Of a stretch of 64,000 nt of DNA, positions 26,152 to 35,628 are shown piece by piece. The notes beneath the pieces are model-generated. The model was not told where the DNA came from. It saw nothing but the letters and a program-made list of their open reading frames with translations, and ran no database searches. The stretch is from contig CAJTCL010000016.1 in assembly GCA_910575005.1 (NCBI GenBank), positions 22,512 to 86,511 of the forward strand, written 5' to 3'. This stretch comes from Lachnospiraceae bacterium (lineage in GTDB: Bacteria; Bacillota; Clostridia; Lachnospirales; Lachnospiraceae). Both the position numbers and the translations under genes were made by a program. How positions within the stretch are numbered: position 1 is the first letter of the stretch; the number at the start of each line of letters is the position of its first letter.

Positions 26152-28239
26152 TTATTTTGCCAGCAAAAGCATGATTTGGTTGCTTCTCTTAATAAATTTG
26201 CTCATGGCCTCCGGTGTCAGCGGACAATTGGCAAGAAGTGCCAGGTCATAGAGCTGTTCACAGAATACTGGAACATGTTCGGAATCTTTATGCTCCAAAA
26301 TATAAGTTACCAGTTCGTTGTTTGCATTTAACACTAAGGTTTGGTCGCCGCCAAACATGGAGGGATCCATGCCAGCCATACCATACATTTTCATCATATC
26401 CTGCATTCTGCGTCCCTGCTCAGAGCGTGTGATCACAGAAGCGATATCTGCATTTTTCAGTTTCTGTACAGATACATTTAAGCTTTCATTGTTCAGTGCC
26501 TTGCGGAATGTATCTGTCAGTGTATCTGTTGTCTCTTTTAATTCTTCCTCAGAAATCTCTTCCTTCAGAGAATCTGTCACATCAGCGTCAATGCGGACAA
26601 AGCGGATTTTTTCATTGCGGCGCTCCAACTGAGTGATAAAGGAAGTATCAATATTGTGATCTAAGATCACTGCGTCCATGCCTTGTTCCTTAAACATATT
26701 GATATACTGTCCCTGTTGTTGTACGTCCGTCACATAATAAACCGGTTTGCGCATGTCCTTTTCCTCGTCAGCGGTTTCAGTTGTGTCAGAAGTAGAATCG
26801 GTATTCTCAGAGTCTGTCTCTGTGCTCTCAGAAGGATTGTCTTGTTCGGATTCAGCTTCCTCCACCTTGAGACATTCTGGCAAAGTTAAATATTTGTCAT
26901 CTAAATTCTTGAACAAAATGTAATCGTTCATCTTATCGCAGAATTTTTCATCTTTTAAGCAGCCGAATTTAATAAAGGGGCTGATATCATCCCAATATTT
27001 TTCATAAGATTCTTTGTCTGTCTTACACATACCACTGAGCTTGTCAGCAACTTTCTTGGTGATATAGTCAGAAATTTTCTTGACAAAACCATCATTCTGC
27101 AGTGCGCTTCTGGAGACATTCAAAGGCAGATCTGGACAGTCGATGACGCCCTTTAAGAGCATCAAAAATTCTGGAATGACTTCTTTGATGTTATCGGCGA
27201 TAAATACTTGATTGTTATACAGCTTGATGGTACCTTCAATGGAATCATACTCTGTATTGATCTTGGGGAAATACAGAATACCTTTTAGGTTAAACGGATA
27301 GTCCATATTTAAATGAATCCAGAACAATGGTTCCTTGTAATCCTGGAAAACCTTGCGGTAAAATGTCTTGTATTCCTCATCCGTGCAGTCATTGGGATGT
27401 TTGGTCCACAGCGGATGAGTGTCATTTAAGGCTACGGGACGCTTGACAATTTTTGCCTTTTCTGTGCGTGGAGAGACTTCTACTTGCTCCTTGGTGCCGT
27501 CTTCGTTCTCTTTTTCCTCAAATTTTGCCTCTTCGACAATGGTCTCAATCACCTTGTCCTTCTCAGTCACTTCATCAGCAGGAATAGTCTCATATTCTTC
27601 CTCTGCATTTTCTTTTGCCAGATAGATGGCTGTGGGCATAAAAGAACAATATTTTTCAATCACTTCTTTGGCGCGATATTCGTTAGCAAATTCCAGACAG
27701 TCTTCATTTAAGAATAAGGTGATCTCTGTACCGACAGAAGTTTTGGAGCCGTCGGACATATCAAATTCAGTGCCGCCGTCACATTCCCAATGTACAGGGA
27801 CAGCGCCATCCTGATAGGAAAGGGAATCAATTTGAACTGTATCAGCCACCATAAAGGCAGAATAGAATCCCAGACCAAAATGGCCGATAATCTGTTCTTC
27901 ACTGGCCTTGTCCTTGTATTTCTCCAGAAAATCTGCAGCGCCAGAGAAGGCAATCTGATTGATATATTCCTCCACTTCATCCGCTGTCATTCCTAAGCCA
28001 TTGTCAATAAATTTCAAGGTTTTTTCTTCTGGGTTGACCAGAATCTGAATCTTTGGCTCGTAATCTTCGGGCAGATCATATTCGCCCATCAGATCTAATT
28101 TTTTTAATTTTGTGATCGCGTCACAACCATTAGAAATCAACTCACGATAGAAAATATCATGGTCAGAATACAGCCATTTCTTTATAATAGGGAAAATATT
28201 GTCACTGTTGATAGAAAGATTTCCATGTTTATTACTCAT
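26152..28239 (-). CDS. htpG: Chaperone protein HtpG (Hsp90)
   Basis: ATP-driven cytosolic chaperone. 695 residues from ATG at 28239 (AAAGGAGTGTAATCA upstream); a longer reading to 28338 lacks a ribosome binding site and is rejected. GHKL ATPase motifs: ELISNGCDAITKL, DNGLGMTADEV and GHFGLGFYSAFMVAD. The middle domain continues with LPLNVSRSALQND. Compared with E. coli HtpG (624 residues) it has an acidic Ser/Thr/Glu-rich insertion of ~40 residues (ESEQDNPSESTETDSENTDS...) at about residue 480. Controlled by a perfect CIRCE element and a strong promoter on the minus strand, so it belongs to the HrcA regulon. Confidence 0.97.
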   Translation of the reverse strand: MSNKHGNLSINSDNIFPIIKKWLYSDHDIFYRELISNGCDAITKLKKLDLMGEYDLPEDYEPKIQILVNPEEKTLKFIDNGLGMTADEVEEYINQIAFSGAADFLEKYKDKASEEQIIGHFGLGFYSAFMVADTVQIDSLSYQDGAVPVHWECDGGTEFDMSDGSKTSVGTEITLFLNEDCLEFANEYRAKEVIEKYCSFMPTAIYLAKENAEEEYETIPADEVTEKDKVIETIVEEAKFEEKENEDGTKEQVEVSPRTEKAKIVKRPVALNDTHPLWTKHPNDCTDEEYKTFYRKVFQDYKEPLFWIHLNMDYPFNLKGILYFPKINTEYDSIEGTIKLYNNQVFIADNIKEVIPEFLMLLKGVIDCPDLPLNVSRSALQNDGFVKKISDYITKKVADKLSGMCKTDKESYEKYWDDISPFIKFGCLKDEKFCDKMNDYILFKNLDDKYLTLPECLKVEEAESEQDNPSESTETDSENTDSTSDTTETADEEKDMRKPVYYVTDVQQQGQYINMFKEQGMDAVILDHNIDTSFITQLERRNEKIRFVRIDADVTDSLKEEISEEELKETTDTLTDTFRKALNNESLNVSVQKLKNADIASVITRSEQGRRMQDMMKMYGMAGMDPSMFGGDQTLVLNANNELVTYILEHKDSEHVPVFCEQLYDLALLANCPLTPEAMSKFIKRSNQIMLLLAK

Positions 28240-28384
28240 ATGATTACACTCCTTTGCTTTTCTGTTTTTGCATAGATCACTGCGAAATAAAAAATGATAA
28301 ATCGCTTGGGTTTCGCAAACACCGATCTGTTTTTGCATACTGAAATATTAATAATTGGGCATATCTGTTTGTTTACTAAGGAAG

Positions 28385-28413
28385 ATTGTAATACCCATCG
28401 AAAAAAAAGTCAA
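28385..28413 (-). promoter_or_regulatory. htpG promoter
   Basis: On the minus strand TTGACT (28413-28408), 17 bases, TACAAT (28390-28385). Transcript start would be near 28378, giving a ~140-base leader before the htpG ATG at 28239. Confidence 0.85.
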
Positions 28414-28420
28414 TAGAAAA

Positions 28421-28447
28421 TTAGCACTCTTTAGAGAAGAGTGCTAA
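28421..28447. promoter_or_regulatory. CIRCE operator (HrcA binding site)
   Basis: TTAGCACTC (28421-28429), nine bases, GAGTGCTAA (28439-28447): the exact consensus of the CIRCE heat-shock operator bound by HrcA. It lies 7 bases upstream of the htpG -35 box on the minus strand. On the other side it is ~78 bases upstream of the -35 of the divergent GH5 gene, so it mainly serves htpG. Confidence 0.97.
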
Positions 28448-28524
28448 CAAAGAAGAGAAAAACCTGAAAAATCAAGGGTTTCCAGAATTATTAAAAGTTT
28501 ATAAACTGCAAAGTCAATTTAAAG

Positions 28525-28553
28525 TTGAATGGTTGCAAGGAAGGGGTTATAAT
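28525..28553 (+). promoter_or_regulatory. Promoter of the GH5 gene
   Basis: TTGAAT (28525-28530), 17 bases, TATAAT (28548-28553), 58 bases before the GH5 start codon. Confidence 0.75.
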
Positions 28554-28611
28554 GGAAAAAGGAAATAGTTATAAATGAATAACCATCCATTAAAAAACAG
28601 GAGGAAAAGTT

Positions 28612-29604
28612 ATGAAAAAAAGTAGAAAATGGCTTTATCTCAGTTGTCTGCTGGTGATGTTTGTTGTTCTAACAGCGGGCAGCACATCTGTCCATGCGGC
28701 AGGTAAACTTCCAGCATTGAAGGTCAAGGGAACAAAACTTGTCAATGCCAAAGGGAAAACTGTGCAGTTAAAGGGAGTTAGTACACATGGATTGTCTTGG
28801 TTTCCAGAATATGTCAATCAGAAATCATTTGACCATATGAAGAAAAAATGGAAAGCTAATACGGTGCGTTTGGCTCTTTATACCAGTGATTATAATGGAT
28901 ACTGTACAGGAGATGCTGCGAACCGCAAGGCATTGGAGAAACGGATTGATAAAGGCGTACAGTATGCGACAAAGGCAGGCATGTATGTGATCATAGACTG
29001 GCATATCTTGAACGATAATAATCCCAAGATATATGAGAAAGAAGCTATTGCCTTTTTTAAGAAAATGGCCTCCAAATATAAGAAGCACACCAATGTGCTC
29101 TATGAAATCTGCAATGAACCAAATGGCGGAACTTCCTGGGAAACTATTAAATCTTATGCCAAAAAAGTAGTGAAGGCGATTCGCAGTAAGGATAAAAAGG
29201 CAGTGATTATTATTGGTACACCAAATTGGTCTCAAGATGTAGATATTGTGGCGGACAGCCCCATCAAAGGTTATAAAAATTTAATGTATACGCTGCATTT
29301 TTATGCAGGAACACATGGAGAAGATTTGCGCACGAAAGCGAAAACAGCATTAGAGAAGGGATTGCCTTTGTTTGTCACAGAATTTGGCATCTCAGACGCT
29401 TCTGGCAATGGAGTCTTGAACAAAAAAGAAGGCGCAAAGTGGATGAAATTTTTAAAAAGTAAAAAGATTGGCTATGTGGGATGGAATCTCTCGAACAAAG
29501 AGGAAAGTTCAGCGATTCTTAAGTCCTCCTGCAAAAAGAGCTTTGGTTGGAAAGAAAAAGATTTATCACCCTGGGGCAAATGGCTTGTAAAACAATTTAA
29601 GTAG
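28612..29604 (+). CDS. Secreted GH5 endoglucanase
   Basis: Retaining beta-1,4-glucanase of glycoside hydrolase family 5 (subfamily 2-like). 330 residues: a signal peptide (MKKSRKWLYLSCLLVMFVVL, cleavage likely after VHA-A), then one catalytic barrel. LKGVSTHGLSWFPEY and YVIIDWHIL are conserved strands; acid/base Glu169 in CNEPNG and nucleophile Glu257 in VTEFGISDASG are both present. No carbohydrate-binding, dockerin or anchoring module, so freely secreted. Strong GGAGGAAAAG before ATG. Substrate is probably cellulose, mixed-linkage glucan or similar; this cannot be decided from sequence. 18 bases before the MoxR gene, but function unrelated. Confidence 0.94.
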   Translation: MKKSRKWLYLSCLLVMFVVLTAGSTSVHAAGKLPALKVKGTKLVNAKGKTVQLKGVSTHGLSWFPEYVNQKSFDHMKKKWKANTVRLALYTSDYNGYCTGDAANRKALEKRIDKGVQYATKAGMYVIIDWHILNDNNPKIYEKEAIAFFKKMASKYKKHTNVLYEICNEPNGGTSWETIKSYAKKVVKAIRSKDKKAVIIIGTPNWSQDVDIVADSPIKGYKNLMYTLHFYAGTHGEDLRTKAKTALEKGLPLFVTEFGISDASGNGVLNKKEGAKWMKFLKSKKIGYVGWNLSNKEESSAILKSSCKKSFGWKEKDLSPWGKWLVKQFK

Positions 29605-29622
29605 TTAAGATCAGGAGGTGGA

Positions 29623-30579
29623 ATGGTGCGGCCTGATTATAAAAGAGCAGGGGAGGTTGTGGCACAGGTAAGTCAAGTGATTCTTGGCAAAGAACAAGAA
29701 ATCAAAGAATTGATGCTGGCTATTTTATCAAACGGCCATATTCTCTTGGAGGATATTCCAGGTGTAGGGAAGACTACATTGGCGCTGGCATTTTCCAAGG
29801 CTTTAGATTTGGAGTACAAGAGGGTGCAGTTTACACCGGATGTGATGCCCTCGGATTTAACAGGATTTTCAATTTATCGTCGAGAAGAGGAGCGGTTTGT
29901 CTATCAGCAGGGGAGCGTATTTTGTAATCTGCTGTTGGCGGATGAGATCAACCGCACATCGCCCAAAACGCAGTCAGCTTTGTTGGAGGTAATGGAAGAA
30001 TATAAGGTGACGGTGGAGGGAGTGACCAGGGAAGTTCCCAAACCATTTTTTGTGATTGCCACACAAAATCCTTATGGAAGTTCTGGGACACAGCTTCTGC
30101 CTGAGGCACAGGTAGATCGTTTTATGATCTCCATGACGCTGGGATATCCAGATTTTGAACATGAGCTTTCAATGGCAATGTCTGTGGGAGAAGCAAGCCA
30201 TTTGGATTTGATTGACAGTAAGTTGGGACGGGAAGCGCTGCTGGATATGCAAAAAGAGATCCACAACGTATATATGAAGCCAGAGGTATATCGTTATCTT
30301 CTGGAATTGGTGACGGCTACCCGTGTGCATCCTGGGGTTAAGAGAGGTGCAAGCCCCAGAGCAACGATCGCTTTGGTAAAAATGGCAAAAGCGGCAGCAT
30401 GGTTTGAAGGGCGGGATTATGTGGTGCCGCATGATGTCAGAACACAATTCCCCTATGTGGTTTCTCATCGGGTGCTGTTTCATGGGATTTCGGGGAGTGG
30501 ACACCAAGAGAGAGAACGACTGATTGAAGAAATCGCAGAGGAAATTTCCAAACCACTAATTGGGGAGGGGGAGAGATGA
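29623..30579 (+). CDS. MoxR-family AAA+ ATPase
   Basis: 318 residues. Walker A in LLEDIPGVGKTTLALAFSKA, Walker B LLLADEINRTSPKTQSALLE, sensor 1 FFVIATQNP; the MoxR motifs QFTPDVMPSDLTG and ARG-like RVHPGVKRGASPRA are clear. MoxR proteins act as chaperone-like maturation factors, usually for metal- or vWA-domain partners, and are encoded with DUF58 proteins. ATG 29623 is preceded by TCAGGAGGTGGA. Ends 4 bases inside the DUF58 gene, so the pair is translationally coupled. Confidence 0.94.
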   Translation: MVRPDYKRAGEVVAQVSQVILGKEQEIKELMLAILSNGHILLEDIPGVGKTTLALAFSKALDLEYKRVQFTPDVMPSDLTGFSIYRREEERFVYQQGSVFCNLLLADEINRTSPKTQSALLEVMEEYKVTVEGVTREVPKPFFVIATQNPYGSSGTQLLPEAQVDRFMISMTLGYPDFEHELSMAMSVGEASHLDLIDSKLGREALLDMQKEIHNVYMKPEVYRYLLELVTATRVHPGVKRGASPRATIALVKMAKAAAWFEGRDYVVPHDVRTQFPYVVSHRVLFHGISGSGHQERERLIEEIAEEISKPLIGEGER

Positions 30580-31697
30580 AGAATTTTGCATTTCTCATTT
30601 TCATTTTGATTACATTTTATGCGGCTGGGATGTTTCAATACCAGCCGCTGATGTTTTTGTTTGTGTTAGAATGTGTATATTTGGTGGTGATGCTGTTTCA
30701 AGTACATTATTTTAAAAGAAATTTGTCACTATCATTATTGAGACGGCATGATGCCACGGAAAAGGGAACGAATTATGAATGTATCTGTAAAGTACATAAT
30801 ACAGGAAAGCTGCCAGTGAGCAGGTTTGGCCTGCGGGTTTCTTTTTCATATGGGCACAAGATTGGCAGTTTTAAGGGGAACTTATTTGCGGGAAGTGATT
30901 GTGGCGACAGCAGCATTCAATTTCAAATTTATGCGAAATATTGTGGATTGATAGAGACAAAGATCAAATGGCTTAAGGTATATGATTATTTGTCTTTGTG
31001 TTCGATGAAAAAATATTTAGGACAGGAAATGATGTTGGCTGTTTTTCCCAGGGAGAGAGCACTGCATTTGGTATTTGAAGTATTAGGAGAAAATGGAACA
31101 ATGCAGATGGAACATCAGACCATGCAGAATACCAAGAACATTTATGGAGAATTTAGTCAGAGCCGAGAATACCACCCTGGTGATCCCACACGGTATATTC
31201 ACTGGAATTTAAGTGCCAGGACAGATCAGATTTGGGTGCGGGAGTATGGACAGGAGGCAGATTTTCCAGTCAGTCTGTTGTTAGAACTGGATTTATTTGA
31301 TCTTTCGATTCCAGATATTGTGGAGCGGATGGATGCATTTTATGAATTGTTATCAGCATTGATTTTAGGACTCTTACAACATGTCTCTGAGGTGTGTGTC
31401 TATTGGTATGACGGGGAAGAAGCGGGGTTAGTCTCTGCCAAGGTAAAAGATACCGCAGAATGCAGAAAACTGCTGCATAGACTTTTTGAGGTTGATTTTT
31501 TAGATCAGGAACCAGAAGAGGCGAAACAATTGGTTTGTGATTGGGCAGCAGAACAGGAATATTTGCTGCGTTTGAATTCTGGATTGTGCTGGTATTCTGG
31601 AGAAACTTTGATTCATCAGTTTTCGGAATCGAATCTGGAGAGTGAGATTGATGATCAGATTTATCAAATTGGAGGTGTGCCGTCGTGGATTTCCTAA
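30576..31697 (+). CDS. DUF58 membrane-anchored protein
   Basis: 373 residues. Two adjacent N-terminal membrane helices (FAFLIFILITFYAAGMF; LMFLFVLECVYLVVMLF), an Ig-like/beta region, then the DUF58 core with REYHPGDPTRYIHWNLSART (typical H-P-G-D ... W motif) and the vWA-like VSLLLELD strand. The usual partner of MoxR ATPases; together they are thought to assemble a membrane-associated complex. Overlaps the MoxR gene by 4 bases and the transglutaminase gene by 13. Confidence 0.92.
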   Translation: MKNFAFLIFILITFYAAGMFQYQPLMFLFVLECVYLVVMLFQVHYFKRNLSLSLLRRHDATEKGTNYECICKVHNTGKLPVSRFGLRVSFSYGHKIGSFKGNLFAGSDCGDSSIQFQIYAKYCGLIETKIKWLKVYDYLSLCSMKKYLGQEMMLAVFPRERALHLVFEVLGENGTMQMEHQTMQNTKNIYGEFSQSREYHPGDPTRYIHWNLSARTDQIWVREYGQEADFPVSLLLELDLFDLSIPDIVERMDAFYELLSALILGLLQHVSEVCVYWYDGEEAGLVSAKVKDTAECRKLLHRLFEVDFLDQEPEEAKQLVCDWAAEQEYLLRLNSGLCWYSGETLIHQFSESNLESEIDDQIYQIGGVPSWIS

Positions 31698-34006
31698 AAC
31701 ATAAGGGGAATGCAAACTTAGATAACGCGAGGATTGTCCATCCAATTGTTTCGATCTTATATCTTATGGCGGGGGTTTACGGCGGTTTGTTTTATTTTCA
31801 ATCTCTTGCAGGAATATCCACTTATAGCTGGCTGGTATATCTTGTCGCGGCTGCTTTATGTGGTTTATTGTGGTATTTTCACTTTTATCAAAGACGCTGG
31901 TTTTATATAGTTTATCTCTCCATATTATGTCTGTGCATTCTAGCTGGTGCGTTGCTGTATAGTACTATAGAGCTGCAATTGCGCTACATTGTGAATCGAT
32001 TTTTAGGAACTGTTGCCGTGGAGGATATGGAAATTACAGAGACAGCGCTGCTCATTATGATTGTGTTTTGTATGTTTCTGTTTTTGATGGAATTTATGCT
32101 ATCAGAGCATTTTATGTTATATCTTTTAGTTACAGTGACATTATTTCTGTCGCCGTGGTATGGAATACGAGCAGGGATTGGAGGCATTGTACTTCTGTTG
32201 ATCTTTATTATTTTTTCTAGAGTACTTCATAAGACGGGAAGTGCAAATGAATCGATGTCAGTATCTGGCGCAGAAGAATCATTTTTTCTTAGAAAAAGTA
32301 TTTTATCCGATCAAGTAAGGGGTAATTTGTCACAAAAGAGTATTTGCATTACAGCAGTAATGATGACAGTCTGTCTTTTAGCTGCATGTATCGTGACAAT
32401 TTTTGGCGGACAGAGTTTGTTTCAATTTGTCTATGAGGTGGAAGGGTATGCATATCGTTCTTGGCAGCAGATATCTGGTAAAGACAATCCATTAGAAACT
32501 GGCGGAAAAATGAACAAGGGAAATCTCTATCATACAGGAGCTAGATATTTGAAGGTAAAAACTTCCGGTCAGCCAAAAGAAAAATTATATCTGCGTGGAT
32601 TTAGCGGTGGGGATTATCTGGGCAATGAATGGGCAAGTTCCAAGGACGAGAATTTATTTATCAATATGGAGAGTGAATTGCAGTGGTCAGGATGGGAATA
32701 CATGATCCGCAGTATGTACCACAGCATGTATTTTGTGATGAATAGTAAAATGGAGGGAGTCCAATCTCCAGAACCGATGATGATGACGGTAGAACATTTT
32801 GATAAAAGATCTAATAATACCTACGTGCCCTATTACAGTCGTCTGAATCGGAATTATGATAAAAATGGTTATGGATCGGATGGCTACCTGTTTTATTTTT
32901 ATGAGCAGCAGGATATGAATATCGTATGGGAAAATGTGCCGACAGAGTTTGAGGGGATGAGAAATTATTATCAAAGGCTGCAGCAGGCATATATAAAAGA
33001 AGCACAGAAAACTTACACCAAGGTGCCCAAGGAGCGTGTGCCCAGTCTTGTACAATATACAGCGGAGCATCCATTGGAGGATTTGGATGAGATCACAGCT
33101 TTTATTTTATATACATTACAAAATAATGCCACGTATTCTGTCATGCCGGGCCAGGCTCCGAGAAATCGTGATCTTGTGGAATATTTTTTGTTTGAGAACG
33201 GACGTGGATATTGTCAGCATTTTGCGGCTACTGCAACCTTAATGTATCGCTTATATGGGATTCCTGCGAGGTATGCTGCGGGATATGTGGTTTTGCCTTC
33301 TGAGTTTGAGCAACAGGAGGATGGAAGTTATCACGCTCTTCTCACAGATCAATCTGCACATGCTTGGACAGAGATTTTTCTTGAGGATTATGGCTGGACG
33401 CCAGTGGAAGTGACACCAGCTAAAGATGGTTCTATAGCAGTCAATTATCCAGGATTTGACAGTGTAAAATTCCATCAATTGCTTGGTGAACACAAGTGGG
33501 ACAGAAATATTACAGAATTTTTAGGCAGCAAGTTGGATGCTAAAGTTGCAAAGGTTACAGATCAAACTATTTTAGAAATAGATTTAAAAAAATATCAAAA
33601 ACAGTTATGGATTCTTGGAATCCTGCTTGTGTATTCGGTGTTGTTATTGCCATTTTTCTTAGATTACCATAGATTGCGCCGCCTGAAAAAAATGGATGTT
33701 ATGAATTGCCGTCAGGTATTTGCCAGATATCTTGTGATGCTGCATGAGGCAAAGTATTTGTTGGGTTGTGATGGCACAGAAGAAGATTTTATCGATAGGC
33801 TGTGTGAAGAATTGCCAGCTTTGTCTAAGGAGGAAGCTTGGCGGATGCTTGATATTGTGTCCAGAGCAGCTTACAGCCGCAAGCAGCCCACTTGGGAGGA
33901 AGAAAATTATGTGAGAATTTTTTATTTTAAAACCGCAAAAATAATCTATCAACAGATGAAATGGCGGCAGAAACTTTGGTTTCGGTATGTGAGAGCATTT
34001 TTCTAA
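31685..34006 (+). CDS. Polytopic transglutaminase-like protein
   Basis: 773 residues from GTG 31685 (TTGGAGGTGTGCC upstream). About six to seven membrane helices in the first 240 residues, then a large extracellular transglutaminase-like domain with Cys510 in GRGYCQHFAATATLMYRLYG, His in SAHAWTEIFLED and Asp in the following VEVTPAKDG strand, a final membrane helix at ~640 and a cytosolic C-terminal tail (DUF4129-like). Third gene of the MoxR-DUF58-transglutaminase cassette widespread in bacteria; its substrate is not known and might be cell-wall or surface peptides. Confidence 0.92.
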   Translation: MDFLKHKGNANLDNARIVHPIVSILYLMAGVYGGLFYFQSLAGISTYSWLVYLVAAALCGLLWYFHFYQRRWFYIVYLSILCLCILAGALLYSTIELQLRYIVNRFLGTVAVEDMEITETALLIMIVFCMFLFLMEFMLSEHFMLYLLVTVTLFLSPWYGIRAGIGGIVLLLIFIIFSRVLHKTGSANESMSVSGAEESFFLRKSILSDQVRGNLSQKSICITAVMMTVCLLAACIVTIFGGQSLFQFVYEVEGYAYRSWQQISGKDNPLETGGKMNKGNLYHTGARYLKVKTSGQPKEKLYLRGFSGGDYLGNEWASSKDENLFINMESELQWSGWEYMIRSMYHSMYFVMNSKMEGVQSPEPMMMTVEHFDKRSNNTYVPYYSRLNRNYDKNGYGSDGYLFYFYEQQDMNIVWENVPTEFEGMRNYYQRLQQAYIKEAQKTYTKVPKERVPSLVQYTAEHPLEDLDEITAFILYTLQNNATYSVMPGQAPRNRDLVEYFLFENGRGYCQHFAATATLMYRLYGIPARYAAGYVVLPSEFEQQEDGSYHALLTDQSAHAWTEIFLEDYGWTPVEVTPAKDGSIAVNYPGFDSVKFHQLLGEHKWDRNITEFLGSKLDAKVAKVTDQTILEIDLKKYQKQLWILGILLVYSVLLLPFFLDYHRLRRLKKMDVMNCRQVFARYLVMLHEAKYLLGCDGTEEDFIDRLCEELPALSKEEAWRMLDIVSRAAYSRKQPTWEEENYVRIFYFKTAKIIYQQMKWRQKLWFRYVRAFF

Positions 34007-34073
34007 TCGAAGAGTGCCATTTTATCTTGTGTTTTTGTGAAATGTGTGATAGATTTACTTGAGAATGTGTTAT

Positions 34074-34180
34074 CTCTGCCGCCGGGTAGGGGTTTTGCAC
34101 CAGGCTTCATATCGTTAGGCCCAAGTGTAACAAATATATTATTTGTTGTACTAGAAGATATGAAGTTCTGGTGTTTTTTT
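34074..34180 (+). promoter_or_regulatory. Structured leader/attenuator upstream of the MATE gene
   Basis: A 7-pair hairpin CTCTGCC-GCCG-GGTAGGG (34074-34091) is followed by a long imperfect hairpin whose base is GCACCAGGCTTCATATC (34097-34113) paired with GATATGAAGTTCTGGTG (34157-34173) and whose tip is GTGTAACAAATA-TAT-TATTTGTTGTAC, then TTTTTTT (34174-34180). It lies ~65 bases before the MATE start. The first hairpin plus T-run terminator looks like an attenuator, but I could not match it to a named riboswitch class. It could alternatively terminate the transglutaminase operon. Confidence 0.55.
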
Positions 34181-34245
34181 ATGGCGTTCTTGAACTTATA
34201 GGATAAAAATAATTGTGTGCATTTGTGGAAAGGAGAAGGTTGGTT

Positions 34246-35559
34246 ATGTTGAGAGAGTATGTAAAATATACCAGTTTAAATGTGCTGGGAATGTTGGGAT
34301 TGTCTTGTTATATTTTAGCAGATACTTATTTTGTGGCAAAGGGATTGGGCAGCAGTGGGCTTGCTGCCTTAAATCTGGCAATTCCGGTATACAGTTTTAT
34401 TCATGGTACAGGATTGATGTTGGGAATGGGAGGTGCCACCTGGTTTTCTATTTTTAAGAGCCAGGGAGCCAAGGAGCGCAAAGATCAGGTGTTTTCCCAC
34501 ACTGTGGTACTAGCGTGCAGCTTTGCGGTGTTATTTGTGGCGGCAGGGCTTACAGCATCATATGGGCTTACAGATCTTCTGGGGGCAGACAAAATGGTGT
34601 TTGAGATGACACAGACTTATCTAAAAACGTTATTATTGTTCGCACCAGCATTTCTAGCCAATGATTTACTATTGTGTTTTGTGAGGAATGATGGTGCGCC
34701 GCAGCTTGCAATGGCAGCAATGCTTGGAGGAAGTTTTTCTAATATTATTCTTGACTATGTGTTTATTTTTTTGTTTCAGATGGGAATTTTTGGGGCGGTG
34801 TTTGCCACAGGGCTTGCGCCGATCATCAGTCTTGCGATTCTCTCTCCTTTTTTTTGGTGTCAAAAAAACAGTTTTCATCTGTTAAAAAGCACATCAGTAG
34901 AAAAATTTAGAATGCAATGGCATATGGCGGCACAGATCTTGGCTGGAGGAATACCATCATTGGTGGCGGAACTTTCCTCTGGAATTGTGATTATTGTATT
35001 CAATGTCATTATACTTTCTTTACTGGGAAATACTGGAGTGGCGGCTTATGGGGTGGTTGCAAATTTATCATTGGTGGTAATTTCGGTGTTTACTGGAATC
35101 GCGCAAGGAATACAACCAATTGTCAGTAAGTATTATGGAATGGGGGAACCCAAAAAGAGACAGACCATATTTCGCTATGCGGTGTTTACCGTGGCAGCCG
35201 TGTCTATTTTGATCTATTTGGGGATGTCGGTAGGAGCAGAGCAGGTGACAGCGGTCTTTAACAGTGAAGGCAATCAGGAGTTACAGGCCATTGCGGTGAA
35301 GGGGATTCGGCTCTATTTTACTGGGGTGGCATTTGCAGGATTTAATATGGTGTCAGCAATTTATTTTACTTCCACAGACCAGGCTACGCCAGCCAATCTG
35401 ATTTCTCTGCTCAGGGGTTTTGTGCTGATTGTTCCCTTGGCCTTTTTGCTGTCGTGGCTGTTTGGAATGACAGGGCTATGGCTGACATTTCCTCTGACAG
35501 AACTTTTAGTTGCCATAATTGGGGGAGAAAAATTGAAAAATCAGTTCCAATGTAACTGA
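34246..35559 (+). CDS. MATE-family efflux transporter
   Basis: 437 residues, about 12 membrane helices, matching the multidrug and toxic compound extrusion family (Na+ or H+ coupled antiport). Conserved features: N-terminal YVKYTSLNVLGMLGLSCYILADTYFVA, the ALNLAIP segment, GLAPIISLAIL and the second-half repeat AYGVVANLSLVVISVFTGIAQGIQPIVS. ATG 34246 has AAAGGAGAAGG upstream; a GTG at 34213 is in frame but without a site. Substrate unknown. Upstream structured leader suggests conditional expression. A short hairpin AAATCAGTT/AACTGATTT (35538-35562) overlaps the 3' end and may terminate it. Confidence 0.93.
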   Translation: MLREYVKYTSLNVLGMLGLSCYILADTYFVAKGLGSSGLAALNLAIPVYSFIHGTGLMLGMGGATWFSIFKSQGAKERKDQVFSHTVVLACSFAVLFVAAGLTASYGLTDLLGADKMVFEMTQTYLKTLLLFAPAFLANDLLLCFVRNDGAPQLAMAAMLGGSFSNIILDYVFIFLFQMGIFGAVFATGLAPIISLAILSPFFWCQKNSFHLLKSTSVEKFRMQWHMAAQILAGGIPSLVAELSSGIVIIVFNVIILSLLGNTGVAAYGVVANLSLVVISVFTGIAQGIQPIVSKYYGMGEPKKRQTIFRYAVFTVAAVSILIYLGMSVGAEQVTAVFNSEGNQELQAIAVKGIRLYFTGVAFAGFNMVSAIYFTSTDQATPANLISLLRGFVLIVPLAFLLSWLFGMTGLWLTFPLTELLVAIIGGEKLKNQFQCN

Positions 35560-35628
35560 TTTTGTGGTAAAATACGATCTGATTAAGATGATCCTGTGAG
35601 CCAAAAGGCAAACAGAATGGAGGAAATT

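Noticed and set aside
34020..34100. Known riboswitch (ZTP, preQ1, guanidine, fluoride) before the MATE gene
   Set aside because: CCGCCGGG resembles part of ZTP-type elements, but the other conserved parts are missing.
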